NCBI RefSeq assembly: GCF_026460885.1
Contig: NZ_JAOVZW010000001.1
Location: forward strand, 372,001 to 436,000
DNA: 64,000 nucleotides
Reading direction: 5' to 3'
From: Chryseobacterium formosum
GTDB taxonomy: Bacteria; Bacteroidota; Bacteroidia; Flavobacteriales; Weeksellaceae
The position numbers and the translations under genes are program-made. The notes under the pieces were generated by a model. That model was not told the DNA's origin. It was given only the letters and a program-made list of their open reading frames with translations, and did no database searches. Position 1 is the stretch's first letter. Each line of letters starts with the position of its first letter. Of this stretch, positions 15,782 through 24,263 are shown piece after piece.

Positions 15782-17578
15782 ATGAAAAACATACGAAATT
15801 TTTGCATAATCGCCCATATTGACCACGGTAAATCTACTTTGGCAGACCGTCTTTTGGAGTACACAAACACAGTGACTCAGAGAGAATTACAATCTCAGAC
15901 GCTTGATGATATGGATTTGGAAAAAGAACGTGGGATCACGATAAAATCTCACGCAATCCAGATGGATTATGAACTTGATGGAGAAAAATATATTTTAAAC
16001 CTGATCGATACACCGGGACACGTAGATTTTTCTTACGAAGTTTCCCGTTCTATTGCCGCTTGTGAAGGGGCACTTTTAATTGTTGATGCAGCACAAAGTA
16101 TTCAGGCACAAACGATTTCGAATCTGTATCTGGCTTTGGAAAATGATCTGGAAATTATTCCGATTCTAAATAAAATTGACCTTCCGTCTGCAAATCCCGA
16201 AGAAGTTACCGACGAAATTATGGGGCTTTTGGGTTGTAAATATGAAGATGTTCTTCGTGTTTCTGGTAAAACAGGAGAAGGAGTTCACGAATTATTGGAG
16301 GAAATTGTAAAAAGAGTTCCGCCACCAGTTGGAGATCCAAAAGCACCGCTTCAGGCTTTGATTTTTGATTCAGTTTATAATCCTTTCCGAGGAATTGAAG
16401 CGTATTTTAAAATCGTAAACGGAAGTATTTCCAAAAACGAAAAAATCAAATTTTTCGCTACAGGAAAAGAATATGGTGCTGATGAGGTTGGAACTTTGAA
16501 ATTGAAACAGGTTCCAAAGAAAACGATTGAATGTGGTGACGTAGGTTACCTTATTTCTGGAATTAAAGATGCCCGTGAAGTAAAAGTAGGAGATACGATT
16601 ACTTCTTTTGTAAATCCTGCAGCAGCTGCAATTGACGGATTTGAGGAAGTAAAACCAATGGTTTTTGCCGGAATTTATCCTATCGAATCTGAAGATTTCG
16701 AAGAATTAAGATTCTCACTGGAAAAATTAAGATTAAATGATGCTTCTTTGGTTTTCGAACCGGAAAGTTCTGCAGCTCTTGGTTTTGGTTTCCGTTGCGG
16801 ATTCTTAGGAATGCTTCACATGGAAATCGTGCAGGAACGTTTGGAGAGAGAATTTAATATGAACGTTATCACAACGGTTCCCAACGTTTCGTACCATGGA
16901 TATTCTAAAAAAGATCCTGAAACGGCGATTCTTATCAACAACCCTTCTGAAATGATTGACCCCAATCTTTTAGATAGAGTAGAAGAGCCTTATATTAAAG
17001 CTTCAATTATTACTAAATCTGATTTCGTAGGTGCTGTAATGACGCTTTGTATTGAGAAAAGAGGTGAAATTGTTAATCAAAGTTATTTGACAGCAGATAG
17101 AGTAGAATTAACGTTCAATATGCCATTGGCTGAAGTTGTTTTTGATTTTTATGATCGTTTGAAATCTATTTCTAAAGGATATGCTTCATTCGATTATTCG
17201 CCAATCGGAATGCGTGCTTCTAAATTGGTGAAAATGGATATCTTGATTAATGGAGATATGGTAGATGCATTATCTTCATTGATTCATGATTCTAATGCAT
17301 TTTACATTGGTAAAAGAATGTGCGAAAAACTTCGTGAACTGATTCCAAGACAGCAGTTTGATATTGCAGTTCAGGCGGCTTTGGGAGCGAAAGTTATTGC
17401 AAGAGAAACCATTAAAGCTTTAAGAAAAGATGTTACTGCGAAATGTTACGGTGGTGATATTTCAAGAAAGAGAAAGCTTCTTGAGAAACAGAAAGAAGGT
17501 AAAAAGAAAATGAAGCAGATTGGTAGAGTAGAAGTGCCACAATCAGCATTTATGGCTGTTTTGAAACTGAATGATTAG
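15782..17578 (+). CDS. lepA: Elongation factor 4 (LepA)
   Basis: This 598-residue translational GTPase has G1 as AHIDHGKST (residues 11-19), the DTPGH motif and NKID, followed by elongation factor domains. The C-terminal LepA-specific region is rich in Lys and includes [24 protein letters not shown]4 binds the ribosome, promotes back-translocation in vitro and supports assembly or fidelity under stress. The length is normal. A strong hairpin follows the stop. Confidence 0.97.
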   Translation: MKNIRNFCIIAHIDHGKSTLADRLLEYTNTVTQRELQSQTLDDMDLEKERGITIKSHAIQMDYELDGEKYILNLIDTPGHVDFSYEVSRSIAACEGALLIVDAAQSIQAQTISNLYLALENDLEIIPILNKIDLPSANPEEVTDEIMGLLGCKYEDVLRVSGKTGEGVHELLEEIVKRVPPPVGDPKAPLQALIFDSVYNPFRGIEAYFKIVNGSISKNEKIKFFATGKEYGADEVGTLKLKQVPKKTIECGDVGYLISGIKDAREVKVGDTITSFVNPAAAAIDGFEEVKPMVFAGIYPIESEDFEELRFSLEKLRLNDASLVFEPESSAALGFGFRCGFLGMLHMEIVQERLEREFNMNVITTVPNVSYHGYSKKDPETAILINNPSEMIDPNLLDRVEEPYIKASIITKSDFVGAVMTLCIEKRGEIVNQSYLTADRVELTFNMPLAEVVFDFYDRLKSISKGYASFDYSPIGMRASKLVKMDILINGDMVDALSSLIHDSNAFYIGKRMCEKLRELIPRQQFDIAVQAALGAKVIARETIKALRKDVTAKCYGGDISRKRKLLEKQKEGKKKMKQIGRVEVPQSAFMAVLKLND

Positions 17579-17599
17579 CATCATTGATGCATTCTAATA

Positions 17600-17630
17600 A
17601 AAATCCGCAGAAATTTTCTGCGGATTTTTT
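17600..17630. terminator. Bidirectional terminator after lepA
   Basis: AAATCCGCAGAAA is mirrored by TTTCTGCGGATTT and flanked by A and T runs. It lies between the convergent lepA and lipoprotein genes. Confidence 0.85.
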
Positions 17631-18398
17631 TTATTTTACAAAATAAGTATCTCTTTGATAATCAATAATTTTTTTATCGTAATTCATCTCAAATTCCTCA
17701 GACGAAGTATTTCCTATCAGTACTTTAAATTTTCCTTTTTCTTTTCCATCTAAAAAATTAACAGAAAAAACCATAATTTCATTAGGGTTGAATTCCCAAT
17801 ATCGATGTTTCCAGTTGCCATTATCAAAAATCAAAAAATTATCATTTCTAATAATTTGCCATCTATTTTGCTTATTTAAGAACGCTATCGGAAAGTTTTT
17901 AAATTCAGGTAAAATTAATTTTTTGCCAGAAATATTTTTTATAAATGTTGGAAATGCTTTATATTTTTTCAGTTCTTTAGTCTGATTATTATAAGCATAA
18001 TGGGGAATTGTATCTTTAATTTTAATTGAAATTTCTATGTTATTTTCAGAAAGTGAATCAAACAGGATAGGCTTATTTGAGTATTTCATTCGATCGAATG
18101 CACCATTAAAACAGAAAGAAATTAACTTTTGTTTCTGAATATAAGAACTGTCTAATTTGTAGTTTGAAGCTAAAGGCAAAGGCGGAATTCGAAAATATTT
18201 CACATTAATTATTGATGTATCTTTTCCAACATACATGATTGATTTTTCGTACTCTTCAGTTGCTTCATTAAATTCTTGAAAGGTCAGTTTCTCATCCTGT
18301 GGAAAGCTCAAAACAATATCATCCGCAAAAGTTTTTTCCTCTTTGCAACCAATTAATAAAACTGTTAAAATCAAAAAATATCTTTTCACCCAAATCAT
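17631..18398 (-). CDS. Hypothetical lipoprotein
   Basis: I do not recognise this 255-residue protein. It starts with a lipoprotein signal peptide and a lipobox Cys at residue 18 (LLIGCKEEK). The mature part appears beta-rich, with aromatic residues and no catalytic motif. It is probably attached to the outer or inner membrane facing the periplasm. It lies alone between two hairpins. Confidence 0.6.
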   Translation of the reverse strand: MIWVKRYFLILTVLLIGCKEEKTFADDIVLSFPQDEKLTFQEFNEATEEYEKSIMYVGKDTSIINVKYFRIPPLPLASNYKLDSSYIQKQKLISFCFNGAFDRMKYSNKPILFDSLSENNIEISIKIKDTIPHYAYNNQTKELKKYKAFPTFIKNISGKKLILPEFKNFPIAFLNKQNRWQIIRNDNFLIFDNGNWKHRYWEFNPNEIMVFSVNFLDGKEKGKFKVLIGNTSSEEFEMNYDKKIIDYQRDTYFVK

Positions 18399-18423
18399 TT
18401 CTAAGAATTTTGAATGTACAAAA

Positions 18424-18447
18424 AAACCGTTTCAACTGAAACGGTTT
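18424..18447 (-). terminator. Terminator of the DUF1579 gene
   Basis: AAACCGTTTCA and TGAAACGGTTT flank a two-base loop. On the minus strand the hairpin is followed by seven T residues. Confidence 0.8.
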
Positions 18448-18453
18448 CCGTAT

Positions 18454-19092
18454 TTATTTTTTAGTATATTTAATTTCCATGGTCTTAAATTCTTTGCCTG
18501 TTTTAGGATCAGGACCAAACATTTCCAAAGTCTGATGGGTGTCATCCACAAAAGTACAGACTTCCCTCACGTCGCAGTCTTTTCCGGGTCTTGATGGGTC
18601 GGTCATTTTTCCTTTAAATTCGATTGATTTTTTGGAAGCATTCCATTCACCTTCCATATTCATTGTTCCCGTTCCCATATTGTCAATCCATGTGCTGACG
18701 AACTTCTTTTTAGAATTGTCATACCCTGTAATGCTCATTCCTTCAAAAGGCATTCCCATAAAATCTCCTTTGTGTTCGCTGGTTTGGTAGCGTCCGTCAA
18801 AAATCATTTTATTGGTTGTTGTTGACTTGCTTGTCATGGGTTTTCCGCCGTCTTCCATCCACATCGTATTTTCTCCGATCCATACTCCGTCAGATTTTGC
18901 CAGCATTTTTTGCATATCTCCTGGTGTTGCATATTCCATCCAGGCTTTGGTAGCTGTTGCAGAATCTACTGGTTTCCATTCTTCATTTTCTTTAGATTCG
19001 GTTGCGTCTGAACCTGTTTTTACATCCATTTTCACTTTGTCGCAAGCAACAAAAAATAGTGCAGTACAAGCTGCGAAAAATAAATTTTTCAT
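18454..19092 (-). CDS. DUF1579 domain lipoprotein
   Basis: This 212-residue protein has a lipoprotein signal peptide with Cys17 (FFVACDKV). The DUF1579 pattern follows: VWIGENTMWMEDGGKP near the start, GMPFEGMSITGYDNSKKKFVSTWIDNMGTG in the middle and a late hydrophilic strand region. DUF1579 proteins are probably beta-barrel, calycin-like ligand binders of unknown substrate. It is divergent from the Nudix regulator gene, sharing a 123-bp gap. Confidence 0.8.
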   Translation of the reverse strand: MKNLFFAACTALFFVACDKVKMDVKTGSDATESKENEEWKPVDSATATKAWMEYATPGDMQKMLAKSDGVWIGENTMWMEDGGKPMTSKSTTTNKMIFDGRYQTSEHKGDFMGMPFEGMSITGYDNSKKKFVSTWIDNMGTGTMNMEGEWNASKKSIEFKGKMTDPSRPGKDCDVREVCTFVDDTHQTLEMFGPDPKTGKEFKTMEIKYTKK

Positions 19093-19160
19093 AATAGATT
19101 AGTTTTAAGTTGATTATAAATTTAACAAAAAATAAGATTCGAAAAAAAATTATTTTAATC

Positions 19161-19191
19161 TTGAAATTAAGGTTTGTAATTGCTAATTTTG
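19161..19191 (+). promoter_or_regulatory. Promoter of the NrtR-like regulator gene
   Basis: TTG at 19161-19163 and TAATTTTG at 19184-19191 are 20 bases apart, a good Bacteroidetes promoter. The last three bases of the -7 element are also the first three of the candidate operator, so bound protein would block transcription initiation. Confidence 0.6.
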
Positions 19192-19207
19192 TGTACTCAT
19201 AACGCAA
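19189..19207 (+). promoter_or_regulatory. Candidate NrtR operator, copy 1
   Basis: TTGTGT-ACTCATA-ACGCAA is an imperfect inverted repeat with a 7-base spacer. It matches copy 3 at 20106-20124 in 17 of 19 positions. It lies 8 bases before the regulator start codon, as expected for autoregulation. Confidence 0.6.
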
Positions 19208-19215
19208 ATTAAATT

Positions 19216-19911
19216 ATGGATTCTCCAAAAAAGCTACAAGATATCAAAGTCGCTGTCGACGCCGTTATTTTCGGATATTTTGATAAAAAAGATCTGCAGA
19301 TTCTTTTGATAAAAAGAAATATTGAACCTTTCAAAGGAGGGTGGGCGCTTCCGGGAGGTTTGGTTTTAGATGATGAAAATCTTGATGATGCTGTAAAAAG
19401 AGAATTGCATGAAGAAGCGGGCATAAAACCAGATTTTTTGGAGCAACTCTACACTTTTGGGAATGTAGGTCGTGATCCGAGGAATCGTGTGGTTTCCGTG
19501 GCTTATTTAGGCTTGGTCAATCCTTCTTATCATGAATTGTTTGCCGATTCTGATGCGGATGATGCACAATGGTTCAGTGTGAATGAACTTCCGAAATTGG
19601 CTTTTGATCACCAAACCATTATTGATATTGCGTTAAAAAGACTTCGTACAAAAATTCAATATCAGCCGATTGGTTTTAATCTTTTGAATGATGAATTTGT
19701 ATTTTCTGAATTGGAGAATCTCTATAAAACCATTATCGGAAAGGAAATCGACAGGCGTAATTTCAGGAAAAAAATCATGAGCTACGAACTTCTTAACGAA
19801 ACTTCTCAGTATAAAAAAGAAGGAAGCGGAAGACCGGGGAAATTGTTTACATTCAATCAGGAAAAATATAAGCAATTGGAAGAGGAAGGTTTTTATTTCG
19901 AAATCAAATAA
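19216..19911 (+). CDS. nrtR: NrtR-type Nudix / winged-helix transcription regulator
   Basis: Residues about 10-140 form a Nudix domain and about 145-231 a winged-helix domain (RRNFRKKIMSYELL, GRPGKLFTFNQEKY). This is the architecture of NrtR, a repressor of NAD metabolism genes that responds to ADP-ribose. The Nudix box is fully conserved here (G-x5-E-x7-RELHEEAGI), so it may also hydrolyse ADP-ribose or similar compounds. The gene precedes a long NAD/ADP-ribose operon and shares an operator-like motif with it. The related Nudix-winged-helix regulators of arabinose genes are an alternative, but the context favours NrtR. Confidence 0.85.
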   Translation: MDSPKKLQDIKVAVDAVIFGYFDKKDLQILLIKRNIEPFKGGWALPGGLVLDDENLDDAVKRELHEEAGIKPDFLEQLYTFGNVGRDPRNRVVSVAYLGLVNPSYHELFADSDADDAQWFSVNELPKLAFDHQTIIDIALKRLRTKIQYQPIGFNLLNDEFVFSELENLYKTIIGKEIDRRNFRKKIMSYELLNETSQYKKEGSGRPGKLFTFNQEKYKQLEEEGFYFEIK

Positions 19912-19918
19912 AGTTTTC

Positions 19919-19986
19919 TGCCACGAATGCACGAATTTTTAGCTTTAAAATCATTTTAAATCAAAATTATTCGTTCATTCGTGGCA
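19919..19986. repeat. Long imperfect inverted repeat after the regulator gene
   Basis: TGCCACGAATGCACGAAT (19919-19936) pairs with ATTCGTTCATTCGTGGCA (19969-19986) with one mismatch in 18. The loop is 32 bases. It may end the regulator transcript, although no T run follows; similar CCACGAAT hairpins are common intergenic elements in flavobacteria. Confidence 0.6.
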
Positions 19987-20052
19987 ATCTTTCAGCACAA
20001 AAAATAATCTTCAAAATATTTTTATTATTGATTATCAATCAATTAAATTATT

Positions 20053-20071
20053 TAGCGTAAAATTAACGCAA
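20053..20071 (+). promoter_or_regulatory. Candidate NrtR operator, copy 2
   Basis: TAGCGT-AAAATTA-ACGCAA has the same 6-7-6 layout and the same right half as copies 1 and 3. The inner GCGT and ACGC are exact inverted partners. It lies 35 bases upstream of copy 3. Confidence 0.5.
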
Positions 20072-20076
20072 AATAA

Positions 20077-20108
20077 TTTTGTTAAAATGTTTTGTTGTTT
20101 TAAATTTG
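20077..20108 (+). promoter_or_regulatory. Promoter of the NAD/ADP-ribose operon
   Basis: TTTTG at 20077-20081 and TAAATTTG at 20101-20108 are 19 bases apart. The expected transcript would start about 10-15 bases before the ATG at 20127, nearly leaderless. The -7 element overlaps operator copy 3 by three bases, exactly as at the regulator gene. Confidence 0.6.
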
Positions 20109-20124
20109 TGTAATAATAACGCAA
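20106..20124 (+). promoter_or_regulatory. Candidate NrtR operator, copy 3
   Basis: TTGTGT-AATAATA-ACGCAA ends 2 bases before the NADAR start codon and overlaps the -7 element. It is nearly identical to copy 1. Confidence 0.6.
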
Positions 20125-20126
20125 TC

Positions 20127-20669
20127 ATGAAATACACATTACAAAATACAATTATAAAATTTCAGCAAAACAAAAATTTAGATTTTCTTTTCTTTTGGGG
20201 ACATACTGCTAAAGATCACGTTACCAAATCATGTTTTAGTCAATGGTTTCCGGGTGAATTTGAAGAAGACGGAACAATTTATCAAACGGCAGAACATTAC
20301 ATGATGGTTGGAAAAGCCAGACTGTTTAACGATGACGAAACCTTAATAGAGATTTTAAACTCAAATACTCCCAATCAGGCAAAAAATTTAGGACGAAAAG
20401 TCAAAAATTTTGATCCTCAAATCTGGGAAGAAAATAAATATGAAATTGTAAGAAAAGGAAACTTTTTAAAATTTTCACAAAACGAAAAATTTAAAGAGTT
20501 TTTGCTTTCAACAAATAATAAAATATTAGTAGAAGCCAGTCCTTACGATACAATCTGGGGTATTGGAATGATGGAAACTGATCCTAATATTCAAAATCCG
20601 TCACTGTGGAAAGGCGAAAATCTTTTGGGGTTTGCTTTGATGGAAGTGAGGGATGAATTAAGAAAATAA
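20127..20669 (+). CDS. NADAR family protein (YbiA-like)
   Basis: The protein has 180 residues from ATG 20127; an in-frame ATG 48 bases upstream would place the operator inside the gene. It matches the NADAR (COG3236/YbiA) fold: FFWGHTAKDHVTKSCFSQWFPGEF near the start, YQTAEHYMMVGKARLF in the middle and DTIWGIGM near the C-terminus. NADAR proteins cleave N-glycosidic bonds; known members act on riboflavin intermediates or on ADP-ribosylated nucleobases. The surrounding genes favour an ADP-ribose-linked role. It is the first gene of the operon. Confidence 0.85.
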   Translation: MKYTLQNTIIKFQQNKNLDFLFFWGHTAKDHVTKSCFSQWFPGEFEEDGTIYQTAEHYMMVGKARLFNDDETLIEILNSNTPNQAKNLGRKVKNFDPQIWEENKYEIVRKGNFLKFSQNEKFKEFLLSTNNKILVEASPYDTIWGIGMMETDPNIQNPSLWKGENLLGFALMEVRDELRK

Positions 20670-20681
20670 AGAACAATAATT

Positions 20682-21155
20682 ATGAAAGCAATAAATTATT
20701 TAAAAGGAGATGCAACAAATCCACAAGCAGAAGGAAATAAAATCATTGTTCATATTTGTAATGATATTGGAGGTTGGGGAAAAGGGTTTGTAATGGCAAT
20801 TTCCAAAAGATGGAAGAAACCGGAAAGTGAATATAGAGAATGGTTTCAAAGTGGAGAAAATTTTAATCTTGGAGAAATTCAAATAGTTAAGGTTGAAGAT
20901 GATACTTGGGTTTGTAATATGATTGGACAACATAAAATAATTTCAAATTCAAAAGGAATTCCGCCGATAAGATATGAAGCTGTAGAAAAATGTTTGGAAA
21001 AAGTTTCGATTGAAGCTTTAAAAATCAATGCAAGCATTCACATGCCGAGAATTGGCTGCGGTTTGGCAGGCGGGAAATGGGAAGAAATAGAATCAATCAT
21101 TACAAAGACATTATTAAAGGATGATGTAGAAGTATATGTTTATGATTTTAATTAA
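20682..21155 (+). CDS. Macro domain protein, ALC1-like class
   Basis: This 157-residue stand-alone macro domain has GDATNP at residues 9-14, the loop HICNDIGGWGKGFV at 24-37 and the late motif MPRIGCGLAGGKWEEI. The sequence type is that of ALC1-like macro domains, many of which remove ADP-ribose from acidic residues or nucleobases or hydrolyse ADP-ribose 1''-phosphate. It follows NADAR by 12 bases. It is distinct from the MacroD-type protein seven genes into the island. Confidence 0.85.
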   Translation: MKAINYLKGDATNPQAEGNKIIVHICNDIGGWGKGFVMAISKRWKKPESEYREWFQSGENFNLGEIQIVKVEDDTWVCNMIGQHKIISNSKGIPPIRYEAVEKCLEKVSIEALKINASIHMPRIGCGLAGGKWEEIESIITKTLLKDDVEVYVYDFN

Positions 21156-21166
21156 AATTTTAAACA

Positions 21167-22399
21167 ATGAAAACAAAAATACTTTACAGACCTGTCGGAG
21201 AAAAAGAAATGCTTTTAATTATAGAGAGTAATTATAAAAGGTTTCCTCCAAGACTGGAATGGCAGCCGATTTTCTATCCTGTTTTAAATGAAGATTACGC
21301 CTCCGAAATTGCAGAAAAATGGAACACAAGAGATGAAGCAGGAAATTTTTTAGGTTTTGTAACCAAATTTGAAGTGTTGGAAGAAATTGCAAATCAATAT
21401 CCTTCGGAAAATGTAGGAGCTAGAAACCATAACGAATTATGGATTCCTTCGGAAGAACTGAATGCTTTTAACAAAGCAATTATCGGGAATATTGAAGTAA
21501 CGAAAGTTTTCATAGGAAAAGATTTTAAAAAACCGGCAAATGATGAGGTAGAAAATCTATTATTAAACATTAAAAAACTAACGATGACAAATAAAGGAAT
21601 GGCAAAAGATACATTGGAAATCCTCGCCAAAAAATATTATATAAACGAACACAACGAAAAAATAAATATAGAAAACGAACTGGAAATCTGTAAAAAAGAA
21701 ACCGTTTTATTTTCATCTGAACAGCTTTCGGAAATGACAACAAGTGAACTTCTAGAAACGGATTTTGAAACAAAAATTGAAATTTGGAATTGCAGTTCTT
21801 TAAAAGCAATTTTACAATTATCAGAAGAAGAAAACCAAGAGAAAATCATGTGCCTGAATTTTGCATCGGCAAAAAATCCGGGCGGTGGTTTTATCAACGG
21901 AGCAGAAGCTCAGGAAGAGAGTCTTGCGAGAACTTCGGCTTTGTATGAAACTCAGCTTCAGGCTTGGGATTATTATACCGTTCATCGCGCTATGGAGTCT
22001 TGTTTTTACACAGATATGATGATTTACAGCCCGAAAGTTCCGGTTTTCAGAAAAGATAAAGGAGAATTATTATCAAAACCTGTTTTGTGCAATTTTATAA
22101 CATCTCCTGCGGTAAATGCAGGTGTTGTAAAACGTCAGGAACCGGAAAGAATAGATGAAATTTTAGGAGCAATGGATGTGAGAATGGACAAAATCTTCGC
22201 TTTAGCTTTACATAAAGGAAATGAAACATTGATTTTAGGAGCTTGGGGATGCGGCGTTTTTAAAAATGACCCTAAAGAAATAGCGGAGCTATTCAGAAAA
22301 CATCTTCAAGGAAAGTATAAAAATAAATTTAAAAGAGTAGTTTTTGCAATTCTTACGAAGAAAGAGGAAATGATTAGACCCTTTGAAGAGATTATATGA
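21167..22399 (+). CDS. Fusion of ADP-ribosylation/crystallin-J1-like domain with PARG-type (TIGR02452) domain
   Basis: This 410-residue protein seems to have two parts. Residues 1-115 (LYRPVGEKEM, RFPPRLEWQPIFYPVLN, LWIPSEELNAFN) resemble small proteins annotated as ADP-ribosylation/crystallin J1. Residues about 125-408 match TIGR02452/DUF2263, a bacterial-type poly(ADP-ribose) glycohydrolase fold. The PARG signature is present: GGG at 239-241 and QEE at 249-251 with seven residues between. The expected activity is release of ADP-ribose from ADP-ribosylated targets. The stop overlaps the start of the next gene (ATGA). The N-terminal assignment is by resemblance only. Confidence 0.8.
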   Translation: MKTKILYRPVGEKEMLLIIESNYKRFPPRLEWQPIFYPVLNEDYASEIAEKWNTRDEAGNFLGFVTKFEVLEEIANQYPSENVGARNHNELWIPSEELNAFNKAIIGNIEVTKVFIGKDFKKPANDEVENLLLNIKKLTMTNKGMAKDTLEILAKKYYINEHNEKINIENELEICKKETVLFSSEQLSEMTTSELLETDFETKIEIWNCSSLKAILQLSEEENQEKIMCLNFASAKNPGGGFINGAEAQEESLARTSALYETQLQAWDYYTVHRAMESCFYTDMMIYSPKVPVFRKDKGELLSKPVLCNFITSPAVNAGVVKRQEPERIDEILGAMDVRMDKIFALALHKGNETLILGAWGCGVFKNDPKEIAELFRKHLQGKYKNKFKRVVFAILTKKEEMIRPFEEII

Positions 22400-23028
22400 A
22401 ATTAACAAGAGAAGAAATAACTGTAGAAATTTTAGAATTACTATATGACTTTCAATATGTGTTGGAACATCAGAGTTCACATATTTATTTTGATGATCCG
22501 ACTAAGCTTTTATTTTCACAGCAGATTAGATTTAAAAGAGTGTCTTCTGTATTTGCATCTCTTAATATTCAAATCAAAGACTTAAAACACTTTTATGATT
22601 TGGAATTTATTAAAGAATTTAAAAATTATCAGTTTGCTGGTGAAATTTTAGAGCCAGTAAAATCTTCTATCAATGGTTTTTATAAAATTGACGACATTAA
22701 GACAGAAAACCTTCAAGAGATTTTAAAAAGTATTATCTATTTTAGAAAAGCTTATCTGAATTTGGTCAGAGGTTTTTTGGGAGGAATACAACATTCAGGT
22801 GCGCCGCCAGTTGAGAGGAGAGTTTCCAGACATCTGGTGTATGACAGCATACAGGATATAGATACGCTTGTAGAAAGACTAAATAAAACCATTGCGTATT
22901 TATTATTTCCTCAAACAGAAAATTTCGATATGGATATCCTAATTGCAAAATATGATTTTCCGACAGAAGATTATAAAGCTTTAGACAAGCAGGAATGGGA
23001 CGAATATTATGAGGGAAACGGATTTTAA
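22396..23028 (+). CDS. Unrecognised protein in the ADP-ribose operon
   Basis: I do not recognise this 210-residue protein. It has no signal peptide or membrane segment. It looks largely helical, with Phe/Tyr-rich amphipathic stretches (LLYDFQYVLEHQSSHIYFDD, LKHFYDLEFIKEF), a central Gly/Pro loop (GGIQHSGAPPVERRVSRH) and an acidic aromatic C-terminus (WDEYYEGNGF). The conserved-looking His, Arg and Pro cluster in the loop might be a functional site. Its ATG overlaps the stop of the PARG-type gene, so it is translated with that protein and likely works with it. Confidence 0.65.
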   Translation: MKLTREEITVEILELLYDFQYVLEHQSSHIYFDDPTKLLFSQQIRFKRVSSVFASLNIQIKDLKHFYDLEFIKEFKNYQFAGEILEPVKSSINGFYKIDDIKTENLQEILKSIIYFRKAYLNLVRGFLGGIQHSGAPPVERRVSRHLVYDSIQDIDTLVERLNKTIAYLLFPQTENFDMDILIAKYDFPTEDYKALDKQEWDEYYEGNGF

Positions 23029-23103
23029 ACTAAAGAAAAACCGTTTTTGTTCGATGATGAAACTTGTAATAGTGACTAGTGATTTTACTGCAAAACCCAA
23101 ACA

Positions 23104-23743
23104 ATGAAACTTAAACTAAAAAAATATAAAGAACAACTACAAGATTGGCCTCAAAAAGGGCATTACATCATGGCTCAATATGATGATGAAAAAATAATTG
23201 TTTATCAGTCTTATCGAAAAGAAATTGGTGAGTTTGCTATTCAAAATCAATATTTCGGAGGAGCTTTCAGTTTGGAAAGAATGACATGGATTAAACCTAA
23301 TTTTCTTTGGATGATGTACCGAAATGGATGGGGAACAAAAGAAGGTCAGGAATATGTTTTGGCAATTCATCTGAAAATGGATGCTTTCAAAAAATATCTC
23401 GAAAATGCTGTTTATTCATCTTATAATGAAAGGTTAGAATTATCGAAAGAAGAATGGCAAAATCAGGTAAAAGAATCATCTGCGAGATTGCAATGGGATC
23501 CGGATCATGATCCTTTCGGGAATAAATTGGAAAGAAGAGCAATACAAATCGGGTTGAGAAATGATCTCATCAAATCTTTTGCTCAGGAAGATATTATTTT
23601 AATCGAAAATTTCAGATTTTGTGAAAGAGCAACATCAGTTTGTTTTAAATGATGATTTGGATAATTTGATGATTCCTGAAGAAAAACCATTAGTATTTGA
23701 TGATGGTGATTTAAATCGGAAGTTGAGATTAAATGAAAACTAA
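23104..23743 (+). pseudogene. DUF4291 protein, frameshifted near its C-terminus
   Basis: The first frame encodes 182 residues of a DUF4291 protein (DWPQKGHYIMAQYDDEKIIVYQSY, RMTWIKPNFLWMMYRNGW, LQWDPDHDPFGNKLERRAIQIGLR) and stops at 23652. The expected C-terminus (ISDFVKEQHQF, then LMIPEEKPLVFDD) continues in another frame up to a TAA at 23741-23743, 5 bases before the next gene. One extra A in the AAAA run at 23606-23609 explains the shift. The break could be a real mutation, slippage or a sequencing error. DUF4291 has no established activity that I know of; its place here suggests a link to ADP-ribose. Confidence 0.8.
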
Positions 23744-23748
23744 TTACA

Positions 23749-24258
23749 ATGAAAATCGAATTAATTAAGGGAGATATTACAAAAATAAACACAGATGCAA
23801 TCGTCAATGCAGCCAATTCATCCTTATTGGGCGGTGGTGGAGTTGATGGAGCCATTCACAGAGCAGGAGGAAAGCAAATTTTAGATGAATGCATTGAAAT
23901 TAGAAATAGACAGGGAAAATGTAAAACCGGTGAAGCTGTCGTGACAAAAGCCGGAAATCTTCCTGCAAAATATGTCATTCATACGGTTGGTCCGGTTTGG
24001 AATAATGATGAAGAAAAAAGCTCAGAATTATTGGCAAATTGCTATAAAAATTCTTTGAAATTGGCAGAAAGTCTTGATGTTAAAACAATTGCATTTCCAA
24101 ATATCAGCACAGGAGTTTATAGATTTCCAAAAAAATTAGCTGGAGAAATTGCTGTTCGTGAAGTCCAAAATTTCAAATCTGAAACCATTGAAAAAGTTAT
24201 TTTTGTTTGCTTTGATGATGAAAATGAAATGATTTATAAACGACTTTTAAATCTTTAA
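23749..24258 (+). CDS. Macro domain ADP-ribosyl hydrolase, MacroD/YmdB type
   Basis: This 169-residue macro domain has [19 protein letters not shown] and [14 protein letters not shown] (residues 28-41), then [25 protein letters not shown] and [14 protein letters not shown]. This is the MacroD class, which deacylates O-acetyl-ADP-ribose (a sirtuin product) and removes mono-ADP-ribose from Glu/Asp. A sirtuin gene is four genes downstream, giving a plausible substrate source. It starts 5 bases after the restored end of the DUF4291 gene. Confidence 0.92.
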   Translation: MKIELIKGDITKINTDAIVNAANSSLLGGGGVDGAIHRAGGKQILDECIEIRNRQGKCKTGEAVVTKAGNLPAKYVIHTVGPVWNNDEEKSSELLANCYKNSLKLAESLDVKTIAFPNISTGVYRFPKKLAGEIAVREVQNFKSETIEKVIFVCFDDENEMIYKRLLNL

Positions 24259-24263
24259 AAACC

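Noticed and set aside
20079..20126. Upstream ATG for the NADAR gene
   Set aside because: The extension is Cys/Asn-rich, unlike the family, and spans the promoter -7 element and operator copy 3.
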